From Microbacterium esteraromaticum (GTDB taxonomy: Bacteria; Actinomycetota; Actinomycetes; Actinomycetales; Microbacteriaceae), in assembly GCF_014084045.1 (NCBI RefSeq), contig NZ_CP043732.1, positions 2,666,001-2,730,000 on the forward strand: 64,000 bases of DNA. The letters are read 5' to 3'. Below are positions 28,184-36,587 of the stretch, in pieces. The first letter of the stretch is position 1; each line of letters starts with the position of its first letter. Below the pieces are notes generated by a model, which had not been told where the DNA came from, made no database searches, and saw nothing but the letters and a program-made list of their open reading frames with translations. A program made the position numbers and the translations under genes.

Positions 28184-29295
28184 CGGTCCCACCCGCCCTT
28201 CGGGAAGACCTCGGCAGCGATCTTCAACGCGCGCGATGCGTTGCGTGTGATGAACGCGTTGATTTCCCGCTGCGCCTGGTCGGTGTTCGCGCTGACGCTG
28301 ACGTTGACGTTCTTGTCCTTGATGCCGCCGACCTTGCTCTCGAGCTGATCGACGTTCTCATAGGCCTTCTGAGTCTTCGCGTCGACGACTACCTGTGTGC
28401 TGTCCGGCAGCTCATAGATCCTGTTGCCGAGGTCGTCGACCTCGCCAGTCGCGGTACCCGCCTGCTGGGCGAAGTTGTAGAGTGCTCGGGCGTTGATATC
28501 CGCCGCCTGCGCGCCGTCGAGGTACCCCTCACTCGTGGCCTTGAGCGCGGCTTCGATTTCCCAGATGCGACCGCTGGTCAATGTCTGCGCCTCGGCACCG
28601 TCGCCCCAGGCGTCGTTGAGCTTCTTGATCTTGTCGCCGCCTGCGGCGAGAGCGTCGACCACTTCGACCTCGTCCCAGCCGGTGCCGATCGCGATGTCGC
28701 GCACCTGGTTCAGCTTCTCGGTTGAGCCGGTCCATTCCTGCAGGCGGGCGGCGTATCCGGCGGCGTCGAGCGCGCCGGCGACGTCGTACGCCATGGCGAA
28801 GGCGGACTCGCGGGCCTCTTCGGCGGCTTCGTTGATCTTGTTGAATTGTTCGATCATCACGCCGGCCGCTGCGGCGACGCCGACGCCGGCCGCGACGCCC
28901 GCGGGCCCGAAGCCGGAGAACGCGTTCGCGGCGATCTCCTGACCGAGGTCGGCAATGGATTCCATGCTGCCGTCGAAGCTGGCGGCTGCCTCTCGGGCGG
29001 ACTGCTGGGCTTCTGACTTGAAATCGTCGACGCCTTCGCTCGCGCGATCCATGCCGCGCTCGACGTCCTTGCCTGCTTCCTTCCCGGCGTCGCCGAGGTC
29101 ACGAGCTCGCCGGGCCGCGTCGCGGAATCCGTCCTCGAGTTGCTCGACGGATCGTTCGGCGTCGCGGCCGCCCTTCTTGGCGCCGGCTGCCATGTCGTCG
29201 AGGCTGTCGGCGACGTCGTCGAGCGCCTTCTCTGCGTCGCCGGTACCTCGCACGAAGTCGCGCACGTTGGCGAGGAAGTCGATCTTGATCGGCAT
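28180..29295 (-). CDS. Short tape measure protein
   Basis: A 371-aa protein with a long charged coiled-coil N-terminal region (DAEKALDDVADSLDDM through FKSEAQQSAREAAASF, residues 18-120), a hydrophobic Gly/Ala segment (GFGPAGVAAGVGVAAAAGVM) and a C-terminal domain. These are features of tape measure proteins. Its length would specify a tail of only about 50-60 nm if the usual 1.5 angstrom per residue rule holds. Confidence 0.82.
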   Translation of the reverse strand: MPIKIDFLANVRDFVRGTGDAEKALDDVADSLDDMAAGAKKGGRDAERSVEQLEDGFRDAARRARDLGDAGKEAGKDVERGMDRASEGVDDFKSEAQQSAREAAASFDGSMESIADLGQEIAANAFSGFGPAGVAAGVGVAAAAGVMIEQFNKINEAAEEARESAFAMAYDVAGALDAAGYAARLQEWTGSTEKLNQVRDIAIGTGWDEVEVVDALAAGGDKIKKLNDAWGDGAEAQTLTSGRIWEIEAALKATSEGYLDGAQAADINARALYNFAQQAGTATGEVDDLGNRIYELPDSTQVVVDAKTQKAYENVDQLESKVGGIKDKNVNVSVSANTDQAQREINAFITRNASRALKIAAEVFPKGGWDR

Positions 29296-29801
29296 CAGGC
29301 AGTCACCTCCACTGCGGGGATCTCGTTGAGCTTGTCGACGACGGTGTGCACCCACATGGCGACGAGCTTCGTGCCGACCTCGCTGGCGGCGTCGAATGCG
29401 ACCATGCCGTCCTGCTGCCTTCCGCGGAACTGTCGATTGATGATGAGGGGGCGGCGGTAGCTGCGGCCGGCGCGAGAGCGCTGGGTGACCTCCACACGTC
29501 GGGAGCGGGCGCCGAACTCGGCGCCCGCCCACTCGAAGGCCGGCACCAGGCCACCGCTGAGGGGGCGACGACTGGTCGCGGCGTGCATCGTGACGCCGCG
29601 GTCGGTGGCGGTCGCGCGTGCGCCCGGCACGATGATGCGGCGGGTCATCTCGTCGTGGGTGCGCGCGTTGAGCGCCTGCTGCCAGAGCGGCCGGATGCGC
29701 GAGCGGGACTCCTTGTTGATGTCCAGCCGGATGCTGCGCTGAGCCCCTCGCAGGGCGAGGATCGTGGCCTGCAGCTCGCGCGAATCTCGGACGTCCAGCA
29801 T
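29295..29801 (-). CDS. Phage tail/neck protein of unknown function
   Basis: A 168-aa basic, Arg-rich protein between the major tail protein and tape measure genes, where tail assembly chaperones normally lie. It shows no sign of a chaperone pair or of a -1 slippery frameshift. The middle (RSRIRPLWQQALNARTHDEM) and the N-terminal helix resemble HK97 gp10-like head-tail proteins. It overlaps the tape measure start by one base (TGATG). Confidence 0.65.
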   Translation of the reverse strand: MLDVRDSRELQATILALRGAQRSIRLDINKESRSRIRPLWQQALNARTHDEMTRRIIVPGARATATDRGVTMHAATSRRPLSGGLVPAFEWAGAEFGARSRRVEVTQRSRAGRSYRRPLIINRQFRGRQQDGMVAFDAASEVGTKLVAMWVHTVVDKLNEIPAVEVTA

Positions 29802-29807
29802 GGCGGC

Positions 29808-30206
29808 CTACGGGACGATGGGGGCCGGCGTGTAGACGCCTTCGAGGTTGACCGTCACCTCGGGGATCACGCCGCCACGTGCCATGCGGAGCGGCGGGCG
29901 CACGAGCGTCACATCGACGGACTCCTCGAAGGTGCCGTCGTGGTGGGGGCCGATGACGAAGGTCGCCTTTTCGCCCGCGCCGTCGCGCATCACCGACCAC
30001 AGCGAGGTTGGGTTCTCGGTGTCCTGCGCCATGACGATCGCGACGGTGCAGCCGTCGTCGTCGACGACGGTGTTTCCGTCGCCGCCCTGCCATGTGGCGA
30101 TCTTGGGGGTGACCTCGATCGACGAGGTGTGACCCTGGAACTCGTCGGTTCCCTTGAGCAGCTTCCAACGCTTCGTGGCGCGCGCGGTGTTGGCGGGGAT
30201 GGTCAT
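29808..30206 (-). CDS. Major tail protein
   Basis: A 132-aa beta-rich protein (KRWKLLKGTDEFQGHTSSIEV, WQGGDGNTVVDDDGCTVAIV, FVIGPHHDGTFEESVDVTLV) in the tail-tube position, between the terminator-like gene and the tape measure region. It is small compared with most tail-tube proteins but has the expected all-beta composition. Its start overlaps the upstream stop by ATGA. Confidence 0.72.
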   Translation of the reverse strand: MTIPANTARATKRWKLLKGTDEFQGHTSSIEVTPKIATWQGGDGNTVVDDDGCTVAIVMAQDTENPTSLWSVMRDGAGEKATFVIGPHHDGTFEESVDVTLVRPPLRMARGGVIPEVTVNLEGVYTPAPIVP

Positions 30207-30616
30207 GGTGTCTCCTCGGGGATCAGCGCGCCCTGGGCGCGGATGGTGAAGTCGTAGGCGGGCTTCTGGGGGTCGTACTGGTTACGGCCGGCGGTGCCGT
30301 CCCAGGTCTGAGCGTCGAGCTGCTCGAGGATCTGGATCATGTGCTCGGCTGCGAGCTCGAGGCGATCCTCGACCTCCTCGCGGGTCTCCCCGAGGGTGGC
30401 GTCGACGATCACCCAGACTGTGAGCTCGACGTCGACCGGGATGCCGTTCGCGTCGGGGGAGGTGCGGGCGGCGGTGATGGTGCGCTGTTCGATGACGATC
30501 GCGACGGGCTTGGTCGGGTCGTCGAGGGTGTTCAGCTGCGCGGGGTAGCCGAAGATCTCCCAGCCGTCGGGTGCGCCGGCGGCGATCAGGTCGCGCAGGT
30601 CGTGTCGGGCGCCCAT
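30203..30616 (-). CDS. Tail terminator-like protein
   Basis: A 137-aa protein with an N-terminal helix (RHDLRDLIAAGAPDGWEIFGY), alternating strands (PVAIVIEQRTITAA, DVELTVWVIVDATLG) and a long helix (REEVEDRLELAAEHMIQILEQ). This order is characteristic of gpU-like tail terminators. It sits between the connector gene and the major tail gene, as expected. Confidence 0.72.
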   Translation of the reverse strand: MGARHDLRDLIAAGAPDGWEIFGYPAQLNTLDDPTKPVAIVIEQRTITAARTSPDANGIPVDVELTVWVIVDATLGETREEVEDRLELAAEHMIQILEQLDAQTWDGTAGRNQYDPQKPAYDFTIRAQGALIPEETP

Positions 30617-30618
30617 GG

Positions 30619-30960
30619 TCAGCCGATCAGGGAGCCGACGTGGCTGGTGTCGCGGGTCGGGTCTCCGGCATCCGGTGCGGGCACGATCAGCATGGAGAGG
30701 ATCTTCCAGTCGAGGGGCGCGACGTTGACGCGGTTTGTCTCGCCGCCGAGGTCGCCGGCGGGGGATGCGGCGGCCGTCTGCTTGTTGGCGAGCGCCTGGT
30801 AGACGACGCCCTGCGCGAAGCTCTCGCTCGGCGCGGTCGTGGCGGTGAGCGAGAGGCCCTTCACGCGAAGACACTGCTCCTGCGCGGCGGCGAGCTGCTT
30901 CGCGCTGACGCTGATGCCGAGTGCGGTCTTCGCGGACTCGGGCGTGTACCAGTCGATCAT
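30619..30960 (-). CDS. Head-tail connector-like protein
   Basis: A 113-aa helical protein (YTPESAKTALGISVSAKQLAAAQEQ, FAQGVVYQALANKQ) followed by a C-terminal part ending DWKILSMLIVPAPDA. Helical N-terminus, length and position downstream of the capsid genes match head completion/adaptor proteins of the gp6/gp15 kind. Only 2 nt separate it from the next gene. Confidence 0.7.
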   Translation of the reverse strand: MIDWYTPESAKTALGISVSAKQLAAAQEQCLRVKGLSLTATTAPSESFAQGVVYQALANKQTAAASPAGDLGGETNRVNVAPLDWKILSMLIVPAPDAGDPTRDTSHVGSLIG

Positions 30961-31032
30961 GGTTTCCTTCGGGGGTCGGAGATGGTGCGCGGGCCCGTGC
31001 CGGGGCCGGCCGGGACGGGCCCGCGCTGCTGG

Positions 31033-31191
31033 TCAGTCCTCCTGGGGGTCGGACTTCGGCTCGTCGACCAGCTGGTCTGCGTAGCCCTTGCGGCGCGCGG
31101 CGAGCTCCTTGAGCTCGGCCTGCAGCGCCTTCTTGCGCTCGTCGAGCTGCGCGAGCCTGACCTTGATGTAGGGGTTGTTGTTCTCAGCCAT
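31033..31191 (-). CDS. Small coiled-coil phage protein
   Basis: A 52-aa protein, MAENNNPYIKVRLAQLDERK followed by a Lys/Glu/Leu-rich coiled coil and an acidic C-terminus. It fills the gap between capsid and connector genes. Third-position GC is high, as in neighbours. Possibly a capsid decoration or head-assembly factor; no family recognised. Confidence 0.65.
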   Translation of the reverse strand: MAENNNPYIKVRLAQLDERKKALQAELKELAARRKGYADQLVDEPKSDPQED

Positions 31192-31205
31192 GTCTGCTGC
31201 TCTCC

Positions 31206-33074
31206 TTACGGAACGGGGGTGATGGTGGCCTTGACGATGCCGCGGGCGTCGTTGAGGAACGTGCCGCCGTAGGTGAACAGGCCGATGTCTGCGCCACCGT
31301 GGGCGACGTCGACGGCCTCGACCTGGAAGATGGGCGTCTCGTAGACGTCAGCGGCGCGCTTGTCGAGCGCGAGGAAACCCTGCGCGGCGAGCTGGAAGTC
31401 GACGTCGACATCGAACACGTTCGCGAGCGACGTGCGGCCGTCGAGCTCGACGAATCCGGTGGCGTTCGCGATCCACGCGGGCAGGTCGCTGACCTTGAGC
31501 TTGGCGAAGTCGGTGAACGCGGCCTCGCCCATCCAGAACTGCGTGGGGGCCGCGCCGATCTTCTTGAGCTGCAGGAAGGTGCGTGTGATCGCGTCGATCA
31601 GGGTGGCGGGGGCCGTGCCGGTGAGTGCGGTGGCGCCGGCGATCAGGTCGGCCGCGACGGCGTTGTCGGACACGGGGCCGTGGCCGCGGCGCAGGATCGC
31701 GATCAGCGAGGCGATCAGGTCCGCGCTGCCGAGGTCGGTGTAGATGCGATCGACCTTGTTGCCGAACGCCCAGCGGCTCGGGGTCTCCTCGACCTTCTGC
31801 GTCGCCCATGCGCCGGTCGGCACCTCGGCGAGGTTGCCGGCATACGCCTGCAGGACCGGCGTGGGGATCGTCCACTTCCAGCCCTCGATCTTCGGCGCGG
31901 TGAGCGGCTTGGGGCCACCGAGCGCGTCGACGTGCGGACGCCCCTCGGGGACTGCCTGCCACACCTCGCCGACGTTCGCCGGCTGCAGGAACGCCTCTCC
32001 CGCGTCGTTGGCGGGCACGACGTTGGTCAGCGCGTTGTTGATGTTCGCGATGACTTCGTGGATCGACGCGCGCGCCTGGATGAGATCGGCAGCCTCGCGG
32101 GCGACGTTCATCAGTGAGCGCGGGCGATCGGCGACCTGCGCGCCGGCCTGGGGCACGGTGGTCGGGCCAGCGGCGTACTCGGCGCTGACAGGCTCGCCGG
32201 GCGCGCCGGCGGACGGTGCGAGCGGCTGCGCTGCTGCCGGCGCTGCCGGCGCGTGCGGCGCGGCCATGGCGTCGAGGATGCGCAGGCCGTCGTCGTGCTG
32301 CGCCTGGGTGATCGTGCCGGCGGCCAGTGCGGCTGCGAGCTGCTCACGGTTCATGCGGGGTTCCTTTCGAGTGGCAGCCATGGCGGCTACGGGGAGGGGT
32401 GCCGGGGCCGCGGCGCGGCCGGCGTGGGCGTAGATGGGGCTGGTGAAGCGAGCGGCGACGTCCAGCTCGTCGTCGTCGGTGTCGTCGGCTGCGCCTTCGA
32501 CGCGGTCGGCGAGGCCAGCGGTGACGGCTTCGGATGCCGAGTACCAGGTCTCGGCCTTCATCAGCGCGCGCCAGTCGTCGGCGGTGCCGCCGGCCTTCTC
32601 GGCGTACATGGCGGCGATGTTGGCGCTGATGCGGTCGAGATCGTCGGCGACGACGCGGAGCTCGTCGGCGTTGCCGAGTGCGATCGTCCACGCGTCGTGG
32701 ATCATGAGCTCGGAGTTCTCGCCCATGACGACGGTGTCGCCGGCGGCGGCGATGAAGCTGGCGGCGCTGGCGGCGAGCCCGTCGACGTGCACGACGATGC
32801 TGGCGGAGCTGCGGCGCAGGGCGTTGCGGATCGCGATGCCGTCGTAGACGTCGCCGCCGGGGGAGTTGATGTAGACGTGCAGCTCTGCGACGTCAAGGGC
32901 GTCGATCTCGCGGACGACGTCGGATGCGACGATCTCGCCCCAGAATCCGCCGACGACGCCGTAAAGGTGCAGGCTGGCGGTGCCGCCGCCCTGCTCGACG
33001 TTCCAGCGGGCGGGATGCTGCGCGTTCGCTTCGATCAGTCGCAGACGTGCGCGGAGTTGTTCGTGAGGGTTCAT
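31206..33074 (-). CDS. Fused head maturation protease - major capsid protein
   Basis: A single 622-aa frame encodes two usual phage genes. Residues 1-210 are a ClpP-like (S14) prohead protease with YINSPGG, catalytic Ser103 in GLAASAAS and His126 in MIHDAW. Residues about 240-330 form a helical, Ala/Pro-rich delta/scaffold-like segment. Residues about 330-622 are an HK97-fold capsid (ADLIQARASIHEVIANINN, then the spine helix and C-terminal strands to GTFLNDARGIVKATI). An in-frame internal ATG at 32354 follows a perfect Shine-Dalgarno, so a separate 382-aa scaffold-capsid product is likely made as well. The start overlaps the portal stop by ATGA. Confidence 0.9.
   Translation of the reverse strand: MNPHEQLRARLRLIEANAQHPARWNVEQGGGTASLHLYGVVGGFWGEIVASDVVREIDALDVAELHVYINSPGGDVYDGIAIRNALRRSSASIVVHVDGLAASAASFIAAAGDTVVMGENSELMIHDAWTIALGNADELRVVADDLDRISANIAAMYAEKAGGTADDWRALMKAETWYSASEAVTAGLADRVEGAADDTDDDELDVAARFTSPIYAHAGRAAAPAPLPVAAMAATRKEPRMNREQLAAALAAGTITQAQHDDGLRILDAMAAPHAPAAPAAAQPLAPSAGAPGEPVSAEYAAGPTTVPQAGAQVADRPRSLMNVAREAADLIQARASIHEVIANINNALTNVVPANDAGEAFLQPANVGEVWQAVPEGRPHVDALGGPKPLTAPKIEGWKWTIPTPVLQAYAGNLAEVPTGAWATQKVEETPSRWAFGNKVDRIYTDLGSADLIASLIAILRRGHGPVSDNAVAADLIAGATALTGTAPATLIDAITRTFLQLKKIGAAPTQFWMGEAAFTDFAKLKVSDLPAWIANATGFVELDGRTSLANVFDVDVDFQLAAQGFLALDKRAADVYETPIFQVEAVDVAHGGADIGLFTYGGTFLNDARGIVKATITPVP
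32354..32368 (-). promoter_or_regulatory. Internal ribosome binding site and start for free capsid
   Basis: On the minus strand GAAAGGA (32368 to 32362) lies 7 nt before an in-frame ATG at 32354. Such a strong, well-spaced site inside a reading frame is unusual, and it falls exactly at the protease/capsid domain junction. Confidence 0.65.
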
Positions 33075-34231
33075 GCGGGGGACTCCTCGAGCTGCTTCAT
33101 CGGCTGGCCTTCCTGTGCGTCGATCCACGCTTGGTCGATGAACCCGGCGCGCAGGCCGATCTCGTACGTCTCGAACCTGGTCTTGAGCTCGGGTCGGGTG
33201 AGGACCTCAGTGTCGAACTCGGTCGACCAGCCGATCGGCGTGCAGTCGTTCATCGACAGGCGCGATGCGATCGCGGTCGTGTACGTGGCGAGGTACAGGT
33301 CGATGAGCTCCCACGCGCGGCTGGCGCGGTTCTGGTAGTTCAGCGTCGATCCCTCGAGCGCCACGTCGGCGGCCCAGGCGGGGATGCCGACCTGGCGGGC
33401 GAGCTTGACGTCCATGCGGTTCTGCGCGTCGAGCAGCAGCTGCTCCTTGTCGAGACCGAGAGTCTTGACCTCGATCGACTTGTCCGAGTACGCCGCGCCG
33501 TACTTCGCGCGGGCTGCCTGCCAGCTGGCGAGCAGCGCACGGATCTGGTCGGCCTCGAGCTTCGTGGAACCGGTGTTGTGGATGTCGACGGACGGGACGG
33601 GGTTCTCTTCGGCGAGGCTGGCCGCGCGGTCGAGGACGACGGCGCGGCGCAGGGTCTTGAGTCCGTCGTGCAGCAGGCCGCCGTCGGGGGCGTCGAACTG
33701 GATGACGTCGCGCGCCTCGACGGGCTTGCCCCAGGCCTTGATGACCTTGCCGTCGTCGTCGAACTCGGCATCCTTGCGGTCGAGCAGCTTCACGCCGCCA
33801 CGTGCCGGCCACCCGTAGGCGTCGCGGCGCTGGACGATCCACCAGGTGCGCGGGTAGAAGTACAGGGCGTCGGCCGTCCAGATGAGCGTCTGCGCGAGCG
33901 GGCGGTCTTCCTCGGGCTGCTGCAGGTAGGCCATCTGCAGCGGGGCGCGGGCGCCGGCCTTGAAGTTCACCAGGCTCATGCGGCCGAGGTTGGTGGCGAG
34001 CACGCGCCGGCCCTTGGCGACGACGTCGAGGCCCATCGCCGTGCGGCGGCTGATCTGGATGCCGGATGCATCGGCCCACCCGAACAGCGACTGCAGGTCG
34101 ACGGGGATCAGGTGGCTGCTGTCAGCCCAGTCCTCAGGGCTCTTGATCGAGAGCGACAGCGCCGGCGCCATGGCGGCGAGGGCGCGGCTCAGGATGCTGG
34201 GCTTCGACTGGTTCACGTTGGATACCGTCAT
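33071..34231 (-). CDS. Phage portal protein
   Basis: HK97-type portal of 386 aa forming the dodecameric vertex for DNA packaging. Landmarks are the N-terminal wing (RRTAMGLDVVAKGRRVLATNLGRM), the strands around YFYPRTWWIVQRRD and GGLLHDGLKTLRRAV, and the helical stem/crown (WQAARAKYGAAYSD to AWELIDLYLATYTTAIASRL). The ATG at 34231 gives a complete N-terminus but overlaps the upstream small gene by 98 nt; a start at 34171 would reduce the overlap. It is coupled to the protease-capsid gene by ATGA. Confidence 0.88.
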   Translation of the reverse strand: MTVSNVNQSKPSILSRALAAMAPALSLSIKSPEDWADSSHLIPVDLQSLFGWADASGIQISRRTAMGLDVVAKGRRVLATNLGRMSLVNFKAGARAPLQMAYLQQPEEDRPLAQTLIWTADALYFYPRTWWIVQRRDAYGWPARGGVKLLDRKDAEFDDDGKVIKAWGKPVEARDVIQFDAPDGGLLHDGLKTLRRAVVLDRAASLAEENPVPSVDIHNTGSTKLEADQIRALLASWQAARAKYGAAYSDKSIEVKTLGLDKEQLLLDAQNRMDVKLARQVGIPAWAADVALEGSTLNYQNRASRAWELIDLYLATYTTAIASRLSMNDCTPIGWSTEFDTEVLTRPELKTRFETYEIGLRAGFIDQAWIDAQEGQPMKQLEESPA

Positions 34232-34451
34232 CCTGAGTCCTGACACCCGAAAGCGCCGACACGGCGTGTCGTGCACGTGATGCGCGCTGGTCGCGGGCGT
34301 TGCGGGCCTGGTCGAGCTCAGGATGCAGCTGCTGCTCGTGGTGCGCGCCGACGCGCCAGCCCTCGTCGCGAGAGTCGGCGAAGCCGCGGTACCAGGGGCA
34401 GAGTGAGCAGAGCACGACGACGCTGATCTGGGTGGAGTCGAGTGAGATCAT
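34134..34451 (-). CDS. Small Cys-motif phage protein
   Basis: A 105-aa frame between terminase and portal. The N-terminal half has LCSLCPWYRGF with a CxxC pair and a later HHEQQLH, reminiscent of the short zinc-ribbon-like proteins that accompany actinophage portal genes. The C-terminal 32 residues overlap the portal frame and are low-complexity, so only the first 65-70 residues are likely to matter. No ATGA linkage to the portal gene. Confidence 0.55.
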   Translation of the reverse strand: MISLDSTQISVVVLCSLCPWYRGFADSRDEGWRVGAHHEQQLHPELDQARNARDQRASRARHAVSALSGVRTQDDGIQREPVEAQHPEPRPRRHGAGAVALDQEP

Positions 34452-34460
34452 CAGGGTTCC

Positions 34461-35885
34461 TCAGTAGCTCGTGGTGGGTGTCCAGGACGGCGCGTCACGG
34501 TGGTCATAGAGCCACAGCGCGACGGCGGATGCGATGGGGCCGGCGGCGTCGGCGCGACTGAATCGCGTGACCTCGCCCTGCCGCTTCATGACGAGGAACG
34601 CAACGCCGTGGGCGAGAGTGCGCGACCCGTCGTGCAGCAGCTGCTTCTCGTCGCGGGCGGCGGTGAGCCACGTCTCGCACGCGACGCCAAAGTCCTTCAT
34701 GCCGAGCGTCGTGATCTCGTCGTCGCCGAGGCGCAGGCGGAGCCTGTCGTTCAGACGTCGGGTCGGGCCACCGTCGTCGGCGCCGAACGCGGCCGGCGCG
34801 AGCGCATGGATCTTGACGAGCAGGTCTTCCATCCACTGGGTGCCGGGTGCTGCGTGCACGACGCGGGTGCAGATCGTCTCGTCGTCTGCGCGCCAGGTCG
34901 CTACGATTGCGCCCATCTGGTTGTCGTGCGCGACTTCCCACGAGATCGCGACGTCGGCCCAGCGCGCCTCGAGCGTCTCGTCGGCGAGCTCGTCCCAGTC
35001 GGGGATGAGCACCTCGCGAGACTCCGTCCAGCGGTTGCAGTAGGCGCGGAGCCACGTCGAGTGGTCGACGCGCTCCTCTTCGGGCACGGTGCCGTCGACG
35101 AGCGCGAAGAGGTCGTCAACGTCCTGCGTGTAGCCGACGGCTGGGTGGAACGCGGCGAATGCCTCGCGGTCGTATGGGTCGGCGTCGTCGGGCAGGCTGG
35201 CCTCGAAGTACGCGAACCGGGGATGAGATCCGGGCTCTGTGACGCTGCGCCGGCCGATCTGAACCTGGCGCTTCATGAAGGTCGACTCGGCGGTTCCGGC
35301 TGTCGACAGGTACCAGATCTGGCGCTTGCCGTAGAGCGTGCGCTGCGCGGGCTCTATGCCGTCTGTGATCAGGCCCTTGGCCTGAACATCGTCGAGCGTC
35401 CAGATCTCGTCGATGCCGACGAGCACCGGGGTCTTGCCGTGGATCTTCTCAGGCTTGGGCGGGAACGCCCAGATCTCGGAGCCCTTCGGCGTCACCATGC
35501 CGGTCTGAGCGGCGCTGCGCTTGCCGTCGAAGAATCGGCTGAGCGGGCTGGCCTCGACGCGTGAGATCAGGTTCTTGAGCAGCGTGCGCGCGTCGTCGCC
35601 GGTCTGCGCCGTGAAGTACACCTTGGAGCCGGGAAATTCGACGGCCCGCTGCAACTCGACGGGGCCGAAGAGCGTGGTCTTGCCGGACTGGCGCGGGACT
35701 GTCACGAAGACTTTCTCGTAGACGTAGTTGCCGCGCTCGTCGAGCTCGGTGGCGACGTCCCAGACGTGCTGCTGCCAGGGCATCGGCTCCCATCCGAGCA
35801 TCCGCGCGAGCTCGGCGATCTTCGCGCCGCGCGACGGCCGCGACGGGTCGCGGGGCGTCGCGTAGGTGAACCCCGACCAGGTCAC
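34461..35885 (-). CDS. Terminase large subunit
   Basis: ATP-driven DNA packaging motor and nuclease, 474 aa. The ATPase has the Walker A-like VPRQSGKT near residue 65, the Walker B region PVLVGIDEIW and the coupling motif LSTAG. The C-terminal RNase H-like nuclease includes the acidic strand ADVAISWEVAHDNQMGAIVA and later acidic positions. The GTG start overlaps the small-terminase stop (GTGA). Confidence 0.92.
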   Translation of the reverse strand: MTWSGFTYATPRDPSRPSRGAKIAELARMLGWEPMPWQQHVWDVATELDERGNYVYEKVFVTVPRQSGKTTLFGPVELQRAVEFPGSKVYFTAQTGDDARTLLKNLISRVEASPLSRFFDGKRSAAQTGMVTPKGSEIWAFPPKPEKIHGKTPVLVGIDEIWTLDDVQAKGLITDGIEPAQRTLYGKRQIWYLSTAGTAESTFMKRQVQIGRRSVTEPGSHPRFAYFEASLPDDADPYDREAFAAFHPAVGYTQDVDDLFALVDGTVPEEERVDHSTWLRAYCNRWTESREVLIPDWDELADETLEARWADVAISWEVAHDNQMGAIVATWRADDETICTRVVHAAPGTQWMEDLLVKIHALAPAAFGADDGGPTRRLNDRLRLRLGDDEITTLGMKDFGVACETWLTAARDEKQLLHDGSRTLAHGVAFLVMKRQGEVTRFSRADAAGPIASAVALWLYDHRDAPSWTPTTSY

Positions 35886-36202
35886 TGCTGCGCCGCCAGC
35901 CACGTCTCGAACGTCGCGTAGTCGGCGTCGCCCTGACGCTTCGCGGCGTCGAGCAGCGTGCGCATCTGCTCGTGGGCTTCCTGCAGCGCGCCGTTGCGCG
36001 CATAGGCCTTGGTCGTCGGGTTGTCGGCGATCTCGGCGAGCGTCATGATGCTGGCGCAGATGCCGGCGTGCTCGTCGCCGATGACGCCGTCGGAGCGTAG
36101 GCGCTCGATTGCCTTGGCGTAGGCGGCTGAGACGATCGAGCTTGCCGCCGGCGGCTCCATGCCTGGGAGGTAGTCGGCGAGGCCGGCATCGTTCTCGGTC
36201 AT
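35882..36202 (-). CDS. Terminase small subunit
   Basis: A 106-aa helical protein (AAYAKAIERLRSDGVIGDEH, ICASIMTLAEIADNP, QEAHEQMRTLLDAAKRQGD) immediately before the large subunit and overlapping it by 4 nt. Length and context match the P27-like small terminases of actinophages, although an N-terminal HTH is not obvious. Confidence 0.75.
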   Translation of the reverse strand: MTENDAGLADYLPGMEPPAASSIVSAAYAKAIERLRSDGVIGDEHAGICASIMTLAEIADNPTTKAYARNGALQEAHEQMRTLLDAAKRQGDADYATFETWLAAQQ

Positions 36203-36284
36203 CTCGGCTCCTTTCGTGCGGTGCGGGTTTTTCTGGCGCTGATCGGGAAAGAAAAGACGGGGCTGCGCGTGGGTGTCCCGGATC

Positions 36285-36587
36285 TCACGTCTTAAAGAAC
36301 GCGAGTCCGCTCTCGACGGGGATGCCGACGGGCCTGAGCGGTTTGTCCTGCCTGCTGTAGTTGCAGCGGCGGTGGCTGGGGCCGAGGTTGTCGATGTCGT
36401 AGACCGCGCCGCCCTTGCTGCGAGGGATGACGTGGTCGGCGCTGTTCGACCCGGGCAGTCCGCAGTTGATGCAGATGTCGCCGTACGTCAGCAGCGTGAG
36501 CTCGACGTACTGCTGCGCCTTCCGCCCACCCCACGACTCGGCGGGCAGGCTCGGGTCGGCGTAGGTGCCGGGGCCGTGCTGGATCAT
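36285..36587 (-). CDS. HNH endonuclease
   Basis: A 100-aa HNH protein with zinc-binding CINCG, the catalytic ADHVIPRSKGG, DIDNLGPSHRRCN and a final CxxC-type cysteine. In many siphoviruses an HNH protein next to terminase is needed for packaging-site cleavage. It overlaps the upstream gene by ATGA. About 80 nt without a recognisable feature separate it from the small terminase. Confidence 0.88.
   Translation of the reverse strand: MIQHGPGTYADPSLPAESWGGRKAQQYVELTLLTYGDICINCGLPGSNSADHVIPRSKGGAVYDIDNLGPSHRRCNYSRQDKPLRPVGIPVESGLAFFKT

Noticed and set aside
36203..36284. Origin or promoter in the 82-bp gap between HNH and small terminase genes
   Set aside because: Contains T- and A-rich patches (TTTTTC, AAAGAAAAG), but no clear -35/-10 pair, repeat or hairpin could be supported.
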